Assembly: GCA_024397955.1 (NCBI GenBank)
Contig: CP073744.1
Location: 1,178,001-1,242,000, forward strand
Direction: 5' to 3'
Length of the DNA stretch: 64,000 nt
From: a bacterium SCSIO 12696
GTDB lineage: Bacteria; Pseudomonadota; Gammaproteobacteria; Pseudomonadales; Porticoccaceae
Shown: positions 10,222 to 19,433 of the stretch, in pieces
Position numbering within the stretch: position 1 is the stretch's first letter
How the letters are laid out: each line of letters opens with the position of its first letter
The notes under the pieces: model-generated
Database searches by the model: none
What the model saw: the letters and a program-made list of their open reading frames with translations, nothing else
What the model was told of the DNA's origin: nothing
Position numbers and translations under genes: made by a program

Positions 10222-11514
10222 CTAGAACAACGCCATTTGCGGTGACTCGGTACGAGTAAAGTAATCTTTTAACTGGGGGCGATCGATGTATGGTTGTTGA
10301 GGATTGTAATCACAGGTTTCTACGAACGGAGCCACCTTTTTTACCGATAAGCCACACTTGGCCAAATGCGCGTAGCGCAGCGCATGGCTACGGCGCGCAC
10401 GGATAATTCGCTGAGCGCCAATAACTCCAATCCCCGGCACACGCAGCAAGACTTCTTTGGGTGCACGATTGATATTCACCGGAAAGAAACTCCGATTGCG
10501 CAATGCCCAGGACAATTTTGGATCAATATCCAAGTCTAGCATCCCCGACGACGCTTTCTGGCTTTTTGTGCTGTTTTTAGCAACGATTTCATCGACTTGA
10601 AATCCATAAAAGCGCAACAGCCAATCTGCCTGATAAAGGCGGTGTTCACGCATCAGCGATGGCGGTTGAGCAGGCAGTATTTGCGAGGCGTTGGGAATAG
10701 GACTGAACGCAGAATAGTACACCCGTCGCATTTGAAAGCTGTCGTATAACTGGTGGGACAGTCGCAGGATCTTTTGATCTGACGAGTCGTCTGCACCAAT
10801 AATCATCTGGGTGCTCTGCCCTGCTGGGGCATAGATACGAGATGCTGCTTTGGGCTTCAAACCCTGGGTGGTGCGCACTTTTTTTCGGTTGCGCCGCTGC
10901 TCTTTGGATTCATCAATCCGATTTTTCAGTTCGCCCATGGATTGTTGGATAGTGATTGGGCTTTTTTCCGGTGCCAAGCGTGCCAGCGACTGCCTGGACG
11001 GCAATTCAACGTTGATGCTCAACCGGTCTGCATACAAGCCTGCAGCCTCCAGCAATTCCGGGCTGGCATCCGGTATAGATTTCAAGTGGATATAACCGCG
11101 AAAATCGTGCTGCTTGCGCAGGCTTTTCGCCACCAGCACCAGTTGCTCCATGGTGTAGTCGGACGATTGGATAATACCGGAGCTGAGAAACAAACCCTCG
11201 ATGTAGTTGCGTTTGTAAAAGTCCAACGTCAGATTAACAATTTCATCCACACTGAAGCGGGCACGCTGTACCGAACTGGACGAGCGATTAATGCAATAGC
11301 TGCAATCGTAGATGCAGAAATTAGTGAGCAGAATTTTTAACAGGGATATGCAGCGCCCATCCGGTGCATAGCTGTGGCAAATGCCCATTCCCGCAGACGT
11401 AGAACCCATACCTTTGCCATTGCGCGAATTGCGCTTGATGGAGCCACTGCTGGCGCAGGATGCGTCGTACTTTGCCGCATCCGCCAATACCGTAATTTTG
11501 TCTATTAACTCCAC
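10222..11514 (-). CDS. Putative DNA modification/repair radical-SAM protein
   Basis: The 430-aa protein carries a radical-SAM cluster motif C67-x3-C71-x2-C74 (CIYDCSYC), an amino-terminal CHSYAPDGRCISLLKILLTN block, and near the C-terminus a helix-hairpin-helix (INRAPKEVLLRVPGIGVIGAQRII) typical of DNA-binding proteins. This matches the TIGR03916 family. It is the first gene of a two-gene operon with a DUF4130 protein, and a LexA box lies 49 nt before the start, so it is almost certainly SOS-induced. The substrate lesion is not known. Confidence 0.9.
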   Translation of the reverse strand: MELIDKITVLADAAKYDASCASSGSIKRNSRNGKGMGSTSAGMGICHSYAPDGRCISLLKILLTNFCIYDCSYCINRSSSSVQRARFSVDEIVNLTLDFYKRNYIEGLFLSSGIIQSSDYTMEQLVLVAKSLRKQHDFRGYIHLKSIPDASPELLEAAGLYADRLSINVELPSRQSLARLAPEKSPITIQQSMGELKNRIDESKEQRRNRKKVRTTQGLKPKAASRIYAPAGQSTQMIIGADDSSDQKILRLSHQLYDSFQMRRVYYSAFSPIPNASQILPAQPPSLMREHRLYQADWLLRFYGFQVDEIVAKNSTKSQKASSGMLDLDIDPKLSWALRNRSFFPVNINRAPKEVLLRVPGIGVIGAQRIIRARRSHALRYAHLAKCGLSVKKVAPFVETCDYNPQQPYIDRPQLKDYFTRTESPQMALF

Positions 11515-11562
11515 GATTAAACACCCAAAACTAGCTACGCTTGCCTCTAACCATATCTCAAA

Positions 11563-11582
11563 TACTGTTTAAATATACAGTA
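11563..11582. promoter_or_regulatory. LexA/SOS operator
   Basis: TACTGTTTAAATATACAGTA matches the gammaproteobacterial SOS box: CTGT (11565-11568), 8 AT-only bases, ACAG (11577-11580), and the flanking TA/TA. It lies upstream of the minus-strand radical-SAM gene and is the only such site I found in the window. Confidence 0.9.
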
Positions 11583-11940
11583 TTTTATTTAAACTAATCA
11601 AAATTATGTTACGTGTTTATCTATACCAAAGGAGCTTTACAGCGCTCTTCTTTAAAATAGGGAGCAGAAATTAGAGAAGCGCAAATAATCTCGGGAGCAA
11701 AAATAAACGAAACTTAGATTCGGCACTGGACGAAAACGAGTTGGCAGTTTTATTATCTTTGACGACTTGGATAAGAGCCAGTTACAACCAGCCAAGCCAA
11801 ATTAGAAAAAACTATATAATTTTCAATAAGCTAAGCCCAGAAAAGAGTCCTATCTGTTTCTATGGCTTATACACTTACACCAGAAACACCAACAAAAATC
11901 AACGATACAAACACGCTATTTTTGGAAATGGAGAAAAGGA
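11583..11940. other. AT-rich intergenic region before secreted protein
   Basis: 358 nt without a convincing gene. A TATAAT at 11815-11820 could be the -10 for the downstream gene, but no good -35 is present at the right distance. A short open frame (11741-11947) has no family features and overlaps the next start. Confidence 0.4.
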
Positions 11941-14900
11941 ATGTTGAAGAAAATAAGCCATAGCCTGTTTTTTGCCATCGGACTAACGTCCGTCGCAGCT
12001 GCGGAACAAATACTCATCCAATCCGCACATTACACCAGAGATATACTGCCACCGCCTCCAGGTGAAACCTTCGATGCTTCGGCGGGCGAGTGGGGAATTC
12101 ACATTGGTGGGCGCGGCCGAACTTGCAATTTAGGGACATTTCCTCTGCAGATGCGTTGGCATGCCAACCAAACCCTACGCCACGCCTTAGTTCAGGGGAA
12201 TATTGCCAGCGAGCTGCACGAAATCGAAGAAGGGGAGTTTTGTTCAAGTGCAGTTGGTGTATTGATACGCGATAACGCTGCCAACTCTACCTTAGACGGT
12301 TTACGTATTGATGGTGCTTGGGACGCGATTCGGATTACCGGTGCAACTGCTGATAATTTTGAAATTAAAAACACCTGGGTCAGTAAAAATCGTTCCCGCT
12401 GTTTGCAAAATCTCAGTGGCAGCAGCGGACTGTTGAAAGACAGCTTATTTGAAAGCTGCTTCCGTGGCTTTTTTGTTGGCGGTGACGCCCCGGAAAACAC
12501 ATTGACCATAGACAATGTATTACTACAAGTAAAACCGTTTGATGCTATATCTACCCAAGCATTGACTATAGGCGGTGATGGTAGTGGCAATGTGCTGTTT
12601 GGTTCTTCCGGTGCCCCAAAACTGGCAATAAGTAACAGCGTATTCGCTTATGACTCCCCTGCATTGCTTGATGATCTATCGCAGCTCACTAATATGATTG
12701 GTACTGCCAATGGAAGGGTCAGCACCTGCACCAACAATCAGATTTTGTGGATCAGCGAGGACTTAGATACTAACGGCAATCCGAATTACAACAATGACGA
12801 TTGGTATCCAGGCGATTTGAAAGAGCTGCGCAGTTGCTTTGAAGTGATCTCCGGTTTACATGCCAAGGTGGAGTGGGAGCGAAAACGTTGCGACTGGATC
12901 AATACTCATAACGACACAGTTCTCAATACCCTGCCAGGCTCTACACGTCGCAATGCTAACGATCCAACCACCTGTGATATCTCCTCCATAGCCGAGTTGA
13001 CGGTGCTCGATGGCGGCCTTTATAGCGATGACGATGCATTTAATCCAGAAGGCAACCAATTTCGGCGCTTTGAAGCAAACAAGGTATACGATGCCAGCGA
13101 AACTACTTTTTATTTGAACAACTGTCGAGTTGAAAACCCTGACGACTTTCCTGGTCTTCGTCGTCAGGCCGGCTGTGCACATGCCTCTGATGACACCCCC
13201 GCCAAACCCGTTAATTTTTACCCAGTGTCACTGGGCGGCCCGCAGAACACCATTATACGACCATTGATTGCAGGTGAAGTACCACAGGATGCCCTGTGGC
13301 ATCTCAGCTATTTGAACTCCGCTGGCATACTGATAGGTTCCAATGCGGTTAACTCCAAGGTTTACGGCGCGCGCATCAACAACAGCTGGGACGCGGTTCG
13401 CGTAACAGCGGATAATTTTGTTATCAGCGATGTGTATTCAACTGGTGGCCGTGATGATTGTATCGAAAATGACCCGAATAAAAGCGGGCAAATTCTCGAT
13501 AGCCTCTTTGATGATTGCAACTTTGGTATTTCCCTGCGTGGGCCTAGTGAACTACCCAACGCCGAATTTACAGACACACTAGTGATTGACGGCTTGCTAC
13601 TGCGTTTAACCGAGCACAGGGAGCTGCGAAATGAAAACAACAGCGATTCTGAGGAGCTAAAAGTTTTGCGACATGCGTTTAAAGCCAGAGCCAATTCCGC
13701 CGGGTTAAAAATTTACAATAGTATTTTTGCCTACGATGGCAAGGAAATTCACGGTAGCAACCATCTGGCTACAATGTTGGCACCCAATCCGGAACTTGGT
13801 ATTGATAAACTCAAGGAGTGCGCGAATAACAAAATACTGTGGATGGACTCAGACGAACTGCCACCCCATTTAACCGAGTTTACCATTCCTACCTGTTTTG
13901 AAGTCATTACCGGTGTGCAAGCCCGCAATCTGTGGGAGAACGCTCGTTGCGATTGGTTAAACGCGCACCCAGAAAATATTACCCGGCGTATGCCTGATGA
14001 AGCACAAACCTGCACACCACCAGCAGTTCTAAGCGTCAGCGCGTCAGCCAACACAATCACCTTGGGCGACAGTGTGACCATGAATTTGACCTTGGGCACA
14101 TCTGAATCAGAAACTTACGCCGATGAAGATATTTTGTGGTTCTCTTCCATTAATGATCAATTATCCGTTAATGGCCTTACCCCTGTATTAGAAGGTTTAT
14201 CTATAGGCGAGCACAAAATTCGTGCACAAATCACTAACACCGCTGGGGCAAAAGCACACATCGAAACCACTATCACCGTTAACCCACCAGATCATTCAGT
14301 AGACCTAGCTAGTGATATCAGGCCACCGCTAACGGTTGGTGATATCACTACCTTGAGGGCGACTGTAAATGGTGATGCGCAAACGGACTATCAGTATCTG
14401 TTTGAGGTGCGCAATATCAGTGACGGCGCCCAATGGCAAGCACTAAACACACTGGGGGATAACGATACGCTGATTTGGAATACCTCTGGCTACAATGGAA
14501 AAATCAGGCTCCGCGTTACTGCCGTCAGCAAATTGGATAATAGCTTTAGCTTTTCTGGCACCAACACGCTTTGGGTCAACAGCACAAACCCGGTAACGCA
14601 GGTTACTCTAATACCAGACCAAAGCTTGGTGACCAATAACAATTCGGTACTTATCAGTGCACAGGCATACAGTCCACTACCCTCCTCCTACGACTACCGT
14701 TTTGAGCTAGTCGATACAACCACAAACACGAAGTATTTACTGACAGATTTTAGCCTAGCAAATACCTATTTGTGGGACACCTCAGCAATACAGGGTAAAC
14801 ATCGGGTTCTGGTATCGGCAAAAGCAGCAAACAGTAACGACCAACCCGTAAAAAACTCTGTAGTAGTCTGGCTCAACAGCGATGAACCAGTTACATCAAC

Positions 14901-15180
14901 CAATTTGCAAACAATACCAGCCAGCCCTGCTGCACCCGGCAACCTGATAACTCTACAAGCCAGTGTAGATGGCGGTAGTGGTTCCGCAGAGTACGCCTTC
15001 CAGTACCGACTAGTGGATGGCGACCAATGGATAACTATTCAAGACTTCGACACTACATCCAGCACTGTTTGGAATACAAGTGGGTTAAGAGGAGACTACA
15101 GGTTACGAGTCCTTGCTAGAAATGCTGGCACTCTCGATAAACCTGTACGCAAAGCCATTAAGCTATTTAGGGTAGAGTAA
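11941..15180 (+). CDS. Large secreted protein: duplicated beta-helix-like module plus three Ig-like repeats
   Basis: 1079 aa with a clear Sec signal peptide (MLKKISHSLFFAIGLTSVAAA, cut about residue 21). It contains two related halves: each has a Cys-rich, right-handed beta-helix-like stretch (first NSTLDGLRIDGAWDAIRIT, then NSKVYGARINNSWDAVRVT), and each closes with a similar block, CFEVISGLHAKVEWERKRCDW in the first and CFEVITGVQARNLWENARCDW in the second. The last about 300 residues are three tandem beta-sandwich repeats, each ending W(N/D)TSG..G.(Y/H)R(L/V)(R/L)V.A. A good Shine-Dalgarno (GGAG) precedes the ATG. I do not recognise a family. A surface or polysaccharide-related role is a guess from the fold alone. 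Confidence 0.8.
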   Translation: MLKKISHSLFFAIGLTSVAAAEQILIQSAHYTRDILPPPPGETFDASAGEWGIHIGGRGRTCNLGTFPLQMRWHANQTLRHALVQGNIASELHEIEEGEFCSSAVGVLIRDNAANSTLDGLRIDGAWDAIRITGATADNFEIKNTWVSKNRSRCLQNLSGSSGLLKDSLFESCFRGFFVGGDAPENTLTIDNVLLQVKPFDAISTQALTIGGDGSGNVLFGSSGAPKLAISNSVFAYDSPALLDDLSQLTNMIGTANGRVSTCTNNQILWISEDLDTNGNPNYNNDDWYPGDLKELRSCFEVISGLHAKVEWERKRCDWINTHNDTVLNTLPGSTRRNANDPTTCDISSIAELTVLDGGLYSDDDAFNPEGNQFRRFEANKVYDASETTFYLNNCRVENPDDFPGLRRQAGCAHASDDTPAKPVNFYPVSLGGPQNTIIRPLIAGEVPQDALWHLSYLNSAGILIGSNAVNSKVYGARINNSWDAVRVTADNFVISDVYSTGGRDDCIENDPNKSGQILDSLFDDCNFGISLRGPSELPNAEFTDTLVIDGLLLRLTEHRELRNENNSDSEELKVLRHAFKARANSAGLKIYNSIFAYDGKEIHGSNHLATMLAPNPELGIDKLKECANNKILWMDSDELPPHLTEFTIPTCFEVITGVQARNLWENARCDWLNAHPENITRRMPDEAQTCTPPAVLSVSASANTITLGDSVTMNLTLGTSESETYADEDILWFSSINDQLSVNGLTPVLEGLSIGEHKIRAQITNTAGAKAHIETTITVNPPDHSVDLASDIRPPLTVGDITTLRATVNGDAQTDYQYLFEVRNISDGAQWQALNTLGDNDTLIWNTSGYNGKIRLRVTAVSKLDNSFSFSGTNTLWVNSTNPVTQVTLIPDQSLVTNNNSVLISAQAYSPLPSSYDYRFELVDTTTNTKYLLTDFSLANTYLWDTSAIQGKHRVLVSAKAANSNDQPVKNSVVVWLNSDEPVTSTNLQTIPASPAAPGNLITLQASVDGGSGSAEYAFQYRLVDGDQWITIQDFDTTSSTVWNTSGLRGDYRLRVLARNAGTLDKPVRKAIKLFRVE

Positions 15181-15209
15181 AACTCACCTTTAAGTATCGT
15201 GTATCAAGC

Positions 15210-15250
15210 AGCCCGAATTAGCTAAAAGCTCAATTTGGGCTTTTGCTTCT
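15210..15250 (+). terminator. Intrinsic terminator after secreted protein gene
   Basis: AGCCCGAATT (15210-15219) pairs with AATTTGGGCT (15232-15241; one G-T pair), with AGCT/AGCT in the loop, and runs into TTTTGCTTCTTGTTTT. Confidence 0.8.
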
Positions 15251-15410
15251 TGTTTTCAGCTTAGTTGAAACAAAGTAATAATATGTTACGTTTTTGCCAA
15301 AGGCTGCTAACCGACAGCGCTTAACTCAGTGTATCTGATGCCTTCTCTGCAATAACATCAAACCTAATACGCAACTTCCTGATAGTTTTGCAGTCAATCC
15401 AATAACCTAA

Positions 15411-16106
15411 ATGCTAACTATTGCAACTCCCATGACAACGCCATCAAAGCTAAACAGCGATTTCGCGTTACCCGTTGTTATCCGACCCGATGATTACTGC
15501 TGGTTGCCCTCCCCAATGCCGGGAGTCGAGCGCATGATGCTTGATCGCATTGGCAGTGAGGTGGCGCGAGCCACGTCCATTGTGCACTATGCACCCAACA
15601 GTGAGTTTTCGCCCCATACACATACCGGCGGCGAGGAGTTTCTGGTGCTTGACGGGGTTTTTGCCGATGAGCACGGCGAATACCCGAAAGGCAGTTACGT
15701 GCGCAACCCCATTGGCACCGCCCACACACCGGTTATTGGCTCTGAGGGCGCCACCATTTTTGTCAAACTGCAGCAGTTCGACAGCAACGACACCGAGCAA
15801 AAAATCATCGATACCACCAACAACGGCTGGCAGCCCGGCCTGGTGGATGGGCTAAGCGTATTGCCCCTGCACGAGTTTGGCAGCGAAAGCGTAGCGCTGG
15901 TTCGATGGGCACCCAACACAGGCTTTCAAGGGCACACGCACTGGGGTGGTGAAGAAATTTTTGTGCTCGAAGGCACCTTTCACGATGAATACGGCAGCTA
16001 CCCCGCAGGCAGTTGGTTACGCAGCCCTCACATGAGTAGCCACAATCCTTTCAGCAAAGACGATGGCGCGCTGATTTATGTCAAAACCGGCCACCTGCCT
16101 TCGTAG
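15411..16106 (+). CDS. Tandem cupin protein, ChrR-like
   Basis: The 231-aa protein consists of two copies of a cupin_7/ChrR-type domain. Each has the metal-binding pattern: HTHTGGEEFLVLDGVF.DEHG.YP.GS about residue 65, and HTHWGGEEIFVLEGTFHDEYGSYPAGSW about residue 175. The duplicated His and Glu residues suggest one metal per domain. There is no anti-sigma zinc domain, so it is not a full ChrR. ATG at 15411 or 15432 could be the start; neither has a good ribosome site. The stop is one base before the next ATG, so the two genes are coupled. Confidence 0.85.
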   Translation: MLTIATPMTTPSKLNSDFALPVVIRPDDYCWLPSPMPGVERMMLDRIGSEVARATSIVHYAPNSEFSPHTHTGGEEFLVLDGVFADEHGEYPKGSYVRNPIGTAHTPVIGSEGATIFVKLQQFDSNDTEQKIIDTTNNGWQPGLVDGLSVLPLHEFGSESVALVRWAPNTGFQGHTHWGGEEIFVLEGTFHDEYGSYPAGSWLRSPHMSSHNPFSKDDGALIYVKTGHLPS

Positions 16107-16107
16107 C

Positions 16108-16938
16108 ATGAAGTCCGTTCACAGCGCCTCTATCGCTCTTTTTCTTTACCTGCTTGCACCCAGCCTTGTAGCGGAAGTGCCTGAACAAAAAGTGATTAAC
16201 TTACCCGGCGGCACTTTTGCCATGGGCTGCTCTGCCAACGACAGCGGCTGTGACCCGGATGAAGGATCAAAGGGAGGTGTGCTGGTGTCGGTAGGCCCTT
16301 TTGCCATTGATCGCCACGAAACCTCTGTTGCGGAGTACAGAACCTGTGTAGAAAGTGGCCACTGTGCATCAACGTTTGATTTTGTGCGCAATAAATACTG
16401 CACTTATGACGGCCCTGGGCGCGATCAGTACCCGTTGAATTGTGTGAATTGGTTTCAGGCTCAGGCCTATTGCCAGTGGCGTGGCGGCCGATTACCACTG
16501 GAAGCGGAATGGGAATACGCCGCCCGGGCAGGCAGTTCGGCGCGCAACGTATGGGGCGATAGCGACGCAACCTGTGAACAAGTGATTATGGACGACGGCG
16601 TCACCCGAGCAAACGCCGGTGAAGAAACCGATGGTTGCGGCCGCGACCTGTTATGGCCCCGGGGCAGTCGCGAGCCTAACGATTTTGGCTTATACGATAT
16701 GCAAGGCAGCGTTGCCGAATGGGTGGCCAATCGTTACACCCCCAACTCCCATCAAGAGTACTATGCAAACGGTCAACTCAGCGGGCCTAACAGCGGCCGC
16801 CTCAAAGTGATTCGCGGCGGTGCTTGGGATGAATCCGCCCGCCGCCAGACCCTCTCCAGTCGCTGGGCAAAAGTGCCCACGGGCCACCGCAGCATCTACG
16901 GTTCCAACGGCTTTCGCTGTGCTTATGACCTGAAATAG
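16108..16938 (+). CDS. Exported formylglycine-generating-enzyme-like (FGE-sulfatase domain) protein
   Basis: 276 aa from the ATG at 16108, which gives a clean signal peptide (MKSVHSASIALFLYLLAPSLVA); an earlier in-frame ATG (16078) would lie inside the cupin gene. The mature part is a SUMF1-type domain: LPGGTFAMGC, FAIDRHETSVAEYRTCV, NCVNWFQAQAYCQWRGGRLP, LEAEWEYAARAG, LYDMQGSVAEWV, VIRGGAWDES and GSNGFRCAY. It is rich in paired Cys, as expected for an exported form. The catalytic Cys pair of true FGE is not obvious, so enzymatic activity is uncertain. It is translationally coupled to the cupin gene. Confidence 0.85.
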   Translation: MKSVHSASIALFLYLLAPSLVAEVPEQKVINLPGGTFAMGCSANDSGCDPDEGSKGGVLVSVGPFAIDRHETSVAEYRTCVESGHCASTFDFVRNKYCTYDGPGRDQYPLNCVNWFQAQAYCQWRGGRLPLEAEWEYAARAGSSARNVWGDSDATCEQVIMDDGVTRANAGEETDGCGRDLLWPRGSREPNDFGLYDMQGSVAEWVANRYTPNSHQEYYANGQLSGPNSGRLKVIRGGAWDESARRQTLSSRWAKVPTGHRSIYGSNGFRCAYDLK

Positions 16939-17060
16939 CCATCTGTATTTCAGCAAAATAATGGCAATGAATCATTGGTCAAAACTTATACCAGTGCGGT
17001 GTAGACACCACTAACAAGTGCCACTATTCTTCAACACTATCAACAACATGGAATGACTGG

Positions 17061-18245
17061 ATGCGCCTTACCAAAGTCTCTGTTGCCAACCTACAGCCGG
17101 GCATGTTTATTGCCGAGCTGGATCGCCCTTGGCTGGAGACACCGTTTGCCCTGCAGGGCTTTGTGGTTCGCGACCAGGACGAAGTACATTACATATCCCA
17201 ATACGTGGATTATGTGTACGTAGACATCGATTATTCCGGCACCAAGGTATTCCTGCCGTTTACCCAACCCAGCCAAAAGGCCAAGCCTGAAGATCCCAGG
17301 TTACGCATTAAAGCGGATTTTCATCAGGCCAAACTGTCTTTTGAGAGTGCCAGCCAGTCTTTGGACCGGGTTTTCGACTCCTTATCAAAAGGCCGTCACA
17401 CCGACATCAAGGTGGTCAAAAACGCGGTTAACCCGCTAATTGACGGGGTATTTCGCAACAAAGAGGCAGTGGCCGCGCTGGTGCGCTTAAAAGAAGCCAG
17501 TGACTACCGCTATAACCACGGTATTTCCATGGCCGTATGGGCGGCCATCCTCGGTCGCCACCTGGGGTTGCAGCGCAGCGAGCTGGAAAAACTCGTGGTG
17601 GGCTGTGCCATGTGTGATGTGGGCATGACCAAACTGTCTGGCGATTACCTGGAAAAGCCAGACCCACTGTCTGAAGAACAGCGACGCTCACTCAAGGAAC
17701 ACCCCATCGTCGGCTCCAAAATGGTGGCGGCCTCCGGTGATGGCGATATGGAAATCCTCGCCATTATTGAGAATCACCACGAACGCTACGATGGCTCTGG
17801 GTACCCACGGGGCGTGGATGGTGCGGCCATCCCTCTGCTTGCGCGTATTGCTGGTCTGGTAGACACCTACGACGCCATGATTACACCACGCCCTTACGCG
17901 CCATCGCGCAGCTCTTACGAAGCCGTGCAAGAGCTGCTGGACCTGAAAGGCCAAACCTTTCAGGAGTCTCTGGTGGAGCAATTTGTTCAGGCCATTGGTT
18001 TATTCCCTACCGGTTCACTGGTGGAACTGAACAGTGGCGAAGTCGCCATTGTCGTCAAGCAAAACGAGACTCGTCGCCTCAAACCGGAAGTGGTGTTGGT
18101 GCTGGATAGCGGCAAAAACCGCCGTCATCAGGTAGAGCTTGTTGATCTGGCCGCTTCCGGGTTAGTGGGGTCTGATGCTCGCTGGATCATCCGTGAGCTA
18201 CAGCCAGGCAGCTTTGGTGTGAACAGTGAAGAATATTTCATTTAG
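17061..18245 (+). CDS. DUF3391 + HD-GYP domain protein with altered HD motif
   Basis: 394 aa. The amino-terminal about 120 residues match DUF3391 (VSVANLQPGMFIAELDRPWLETPF...GF.V). The rest is HD-GYP: YNHGISMAVWAAILG, then MCDVGMTKL, KEHPIVGS and HHERYDGSGYPRG. HD-GYP proteins hydrolyse c-di-GMP. Here the HD dyad is CD (Cys for His, about residues 185-186), while the GYP loop and the other His residues are kept. Catalysis may be lost and the domain used as a sensor. It is followed after 12 nt by an EAL protein, so both halves of a c-di-GMP module are co-transcribed. Confidence 0.92.
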   Translation: MRLTKVSVANLQPGMFIAELDRPWLETPFALQGFVVRDQDEVHYISQYVDYVYVDIDYSGTKVFLPFTQPSQKAKPEDPRLRIKADFHQAKLSFESASQSLDRVFDSLSKGRHTDIKVVKNAVNPLIDGVFRNKEAVAALVRLKEASDYRYNHGISMAVWAAILGRHLGLQRSELEKLVVGCAMCDVGMTKLSGDYLEKPDPLSEEQRRSLKEHPIVGSKMVAASGDGDMEILAIIENHHERYDGSGYPRGVDGAAIPLLARIAGLVDTYDAMITPRPYAPSRSSYEAVQELLDLKGQTFQESLVEQFVQAIGLFPTGSLVELNSGEVAIVVKQNETRRLKPEVVLVLDSGKNRRHQVELVDLAASGLVGSDARWIIRELQPGSFGVNSEEYFI

Positions 18246-18257
18246 GGCAAGTGTCTG

Positions 18258-19427
18258 ATGGCCAGTTATCTCGGCTTGGTGGATCTCGCGGATTACGAGC
18301 ATCTGGTAGATAGCCTGGGCTCTGAAAGTGCCAAATACCTGCGCCAGGACTTTTTCAATCGGCTTCAGGATTGGCCCCGCCCTGACGACAAAATCCGTAT
18401 TCTTAAAAACCAGCGCTTTTTGGTGATCTTTCGTGGTATGGATAGCCCTGCTGCCCTGGAGCTGGCCACGGCAAAACTGGCGCGCTTGTTTGAGGAGCCC
18501 TGCGACTTGCTGGGTGACCCAGTGGCTATCCCAGTGCACGCAGGATTTACCCGGCTCCAGAGCGATACCCAAACAGCCATTCAAGAAGCACGGGCGGCCC
18601 TGCGTACCGCAAAACGCAGCGGCGAGCTGTACCAGGTTTACAGCCCTGAACAGCAAGGCAAGTTAAAAGATGAACTGCAACTGGTCAGCAATCTGGAAGC
18701 CGCAGTCGAGCTGGGCGAATTTCAGTTGCACTACCAACCCAAAGTGCACGCACGCCATAACAGCCTGGTTGGTGCAGAAGCACTGATACGCTGGCACACC
18801 AAAAAACGTGAAGTAGTGCTGCCCAGTGAATTTATCCACATTGCCGAAAAGCACACGGTGATTCGCCCAATGACCTGGTGGGTGATCAAATCCGCTGTAG
18901 CCACATTGTCTCGGTGGTCACCAGAACTCAGTATTTCAGTGAATGTCACGCCCTCACTGCTGCTGGACGACGAAATTTTTATCGTGGTGCGGGATGCCCT
19001 GGATATCTTTTCTGTCGAGCCACAAAGGCTGATTCTGGAAGTCACTGAAAACATTATGGTGGACAATCAAGCAATGATGTTGTCACAACTGGCCAAACTG
19101 CGCAAAACCGGAGTCAAAATATCCATCGACGATTTTGGTACTGGCTACAGTTCTCTGGCCTATTTTCGCGATTTACCGACGGACGAATTGAAGATCGACA
19201 AAAGTTTTGTGATGAGAATGCTTGGCTCACCCAAAGACCAATCCATTGTTAAAACAGTGATCGACCTGGCTCACAACTTCTCCCTGAAAGTCGTCGCCGA
19301 AGGCGTGGAAAACAAAGCCATTGCCGTGCGCCTCAAAGAGATGGGCTGCGATATCCTGCAAGGTTACTACTACGATCGCCCGCTGCCATTGGACGATTTC
19401 GATCAGCGCTACCGCCCCGGCCAATAA
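18258..19427 (+). CDS. EAL-domain c-di-GMP phosphodiesterase with degenerate GGDEF-like N-terminus
   Basis: 389 aa. Residues 1-130 look like a worn GGDEF fold (ILKNQRFLVIF in place of the signature loop) and probably do not make c-di-GMP. Residues 140-385 are a complete EAL domain: EAL itself (GAEALIRW), SINVTP-like SVNVTPSLL, LEVTEN, the loop-6 DDFGTGYSSLAYFRDLP, LKIDKSFV, VVAEGVE and GCDILQGYYYDRPLP. All main metal-binding residues appear present, so PDE activity is likely. It lies 12 nt after the HD-GYP gene. Confidence 0.93.
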   Translation: MASYLGLVDLADYEHLVDSLGSESAKYLRQDFFNRLQDWPRPDDKIRILKNQRFLVIFRGMDSPAALELATAKLARLFEEPCDLLGDPVAIPVHAGFTRLQSDTQTAIQEARAALRTAKRSGELYQVYSPEQQGKLKDELQLVSNLEAAVELGEFQLHYQPKVHARHNSLVGAEALIRWHTKKREVVLPSEFIHIAEKHTVIRPMTWWVIKSAVATLSRWSPELSISVNVTPSLLLDDEIFIVVRDALDIFSVEPQRLILEVTENIMVDNQAMMLSQLAKLRKTGVKISIDDFGTGYSSLAYFRDLPTDELKIDKSFVMRMLGSPKDQSIVKTVIDLAHNFSLKVVAEGVENKAIAVRLKEMGCDILQGYYYDRPLPLDDFDQRYRPGQ

Positions 19428-19433
19428 CGGCCT

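Noticed and set aside
11741..11947. 68-codon frame before the secreted protein
   Set aside because: AT-rich, no ribosome site, overlaps the next start, no family features.
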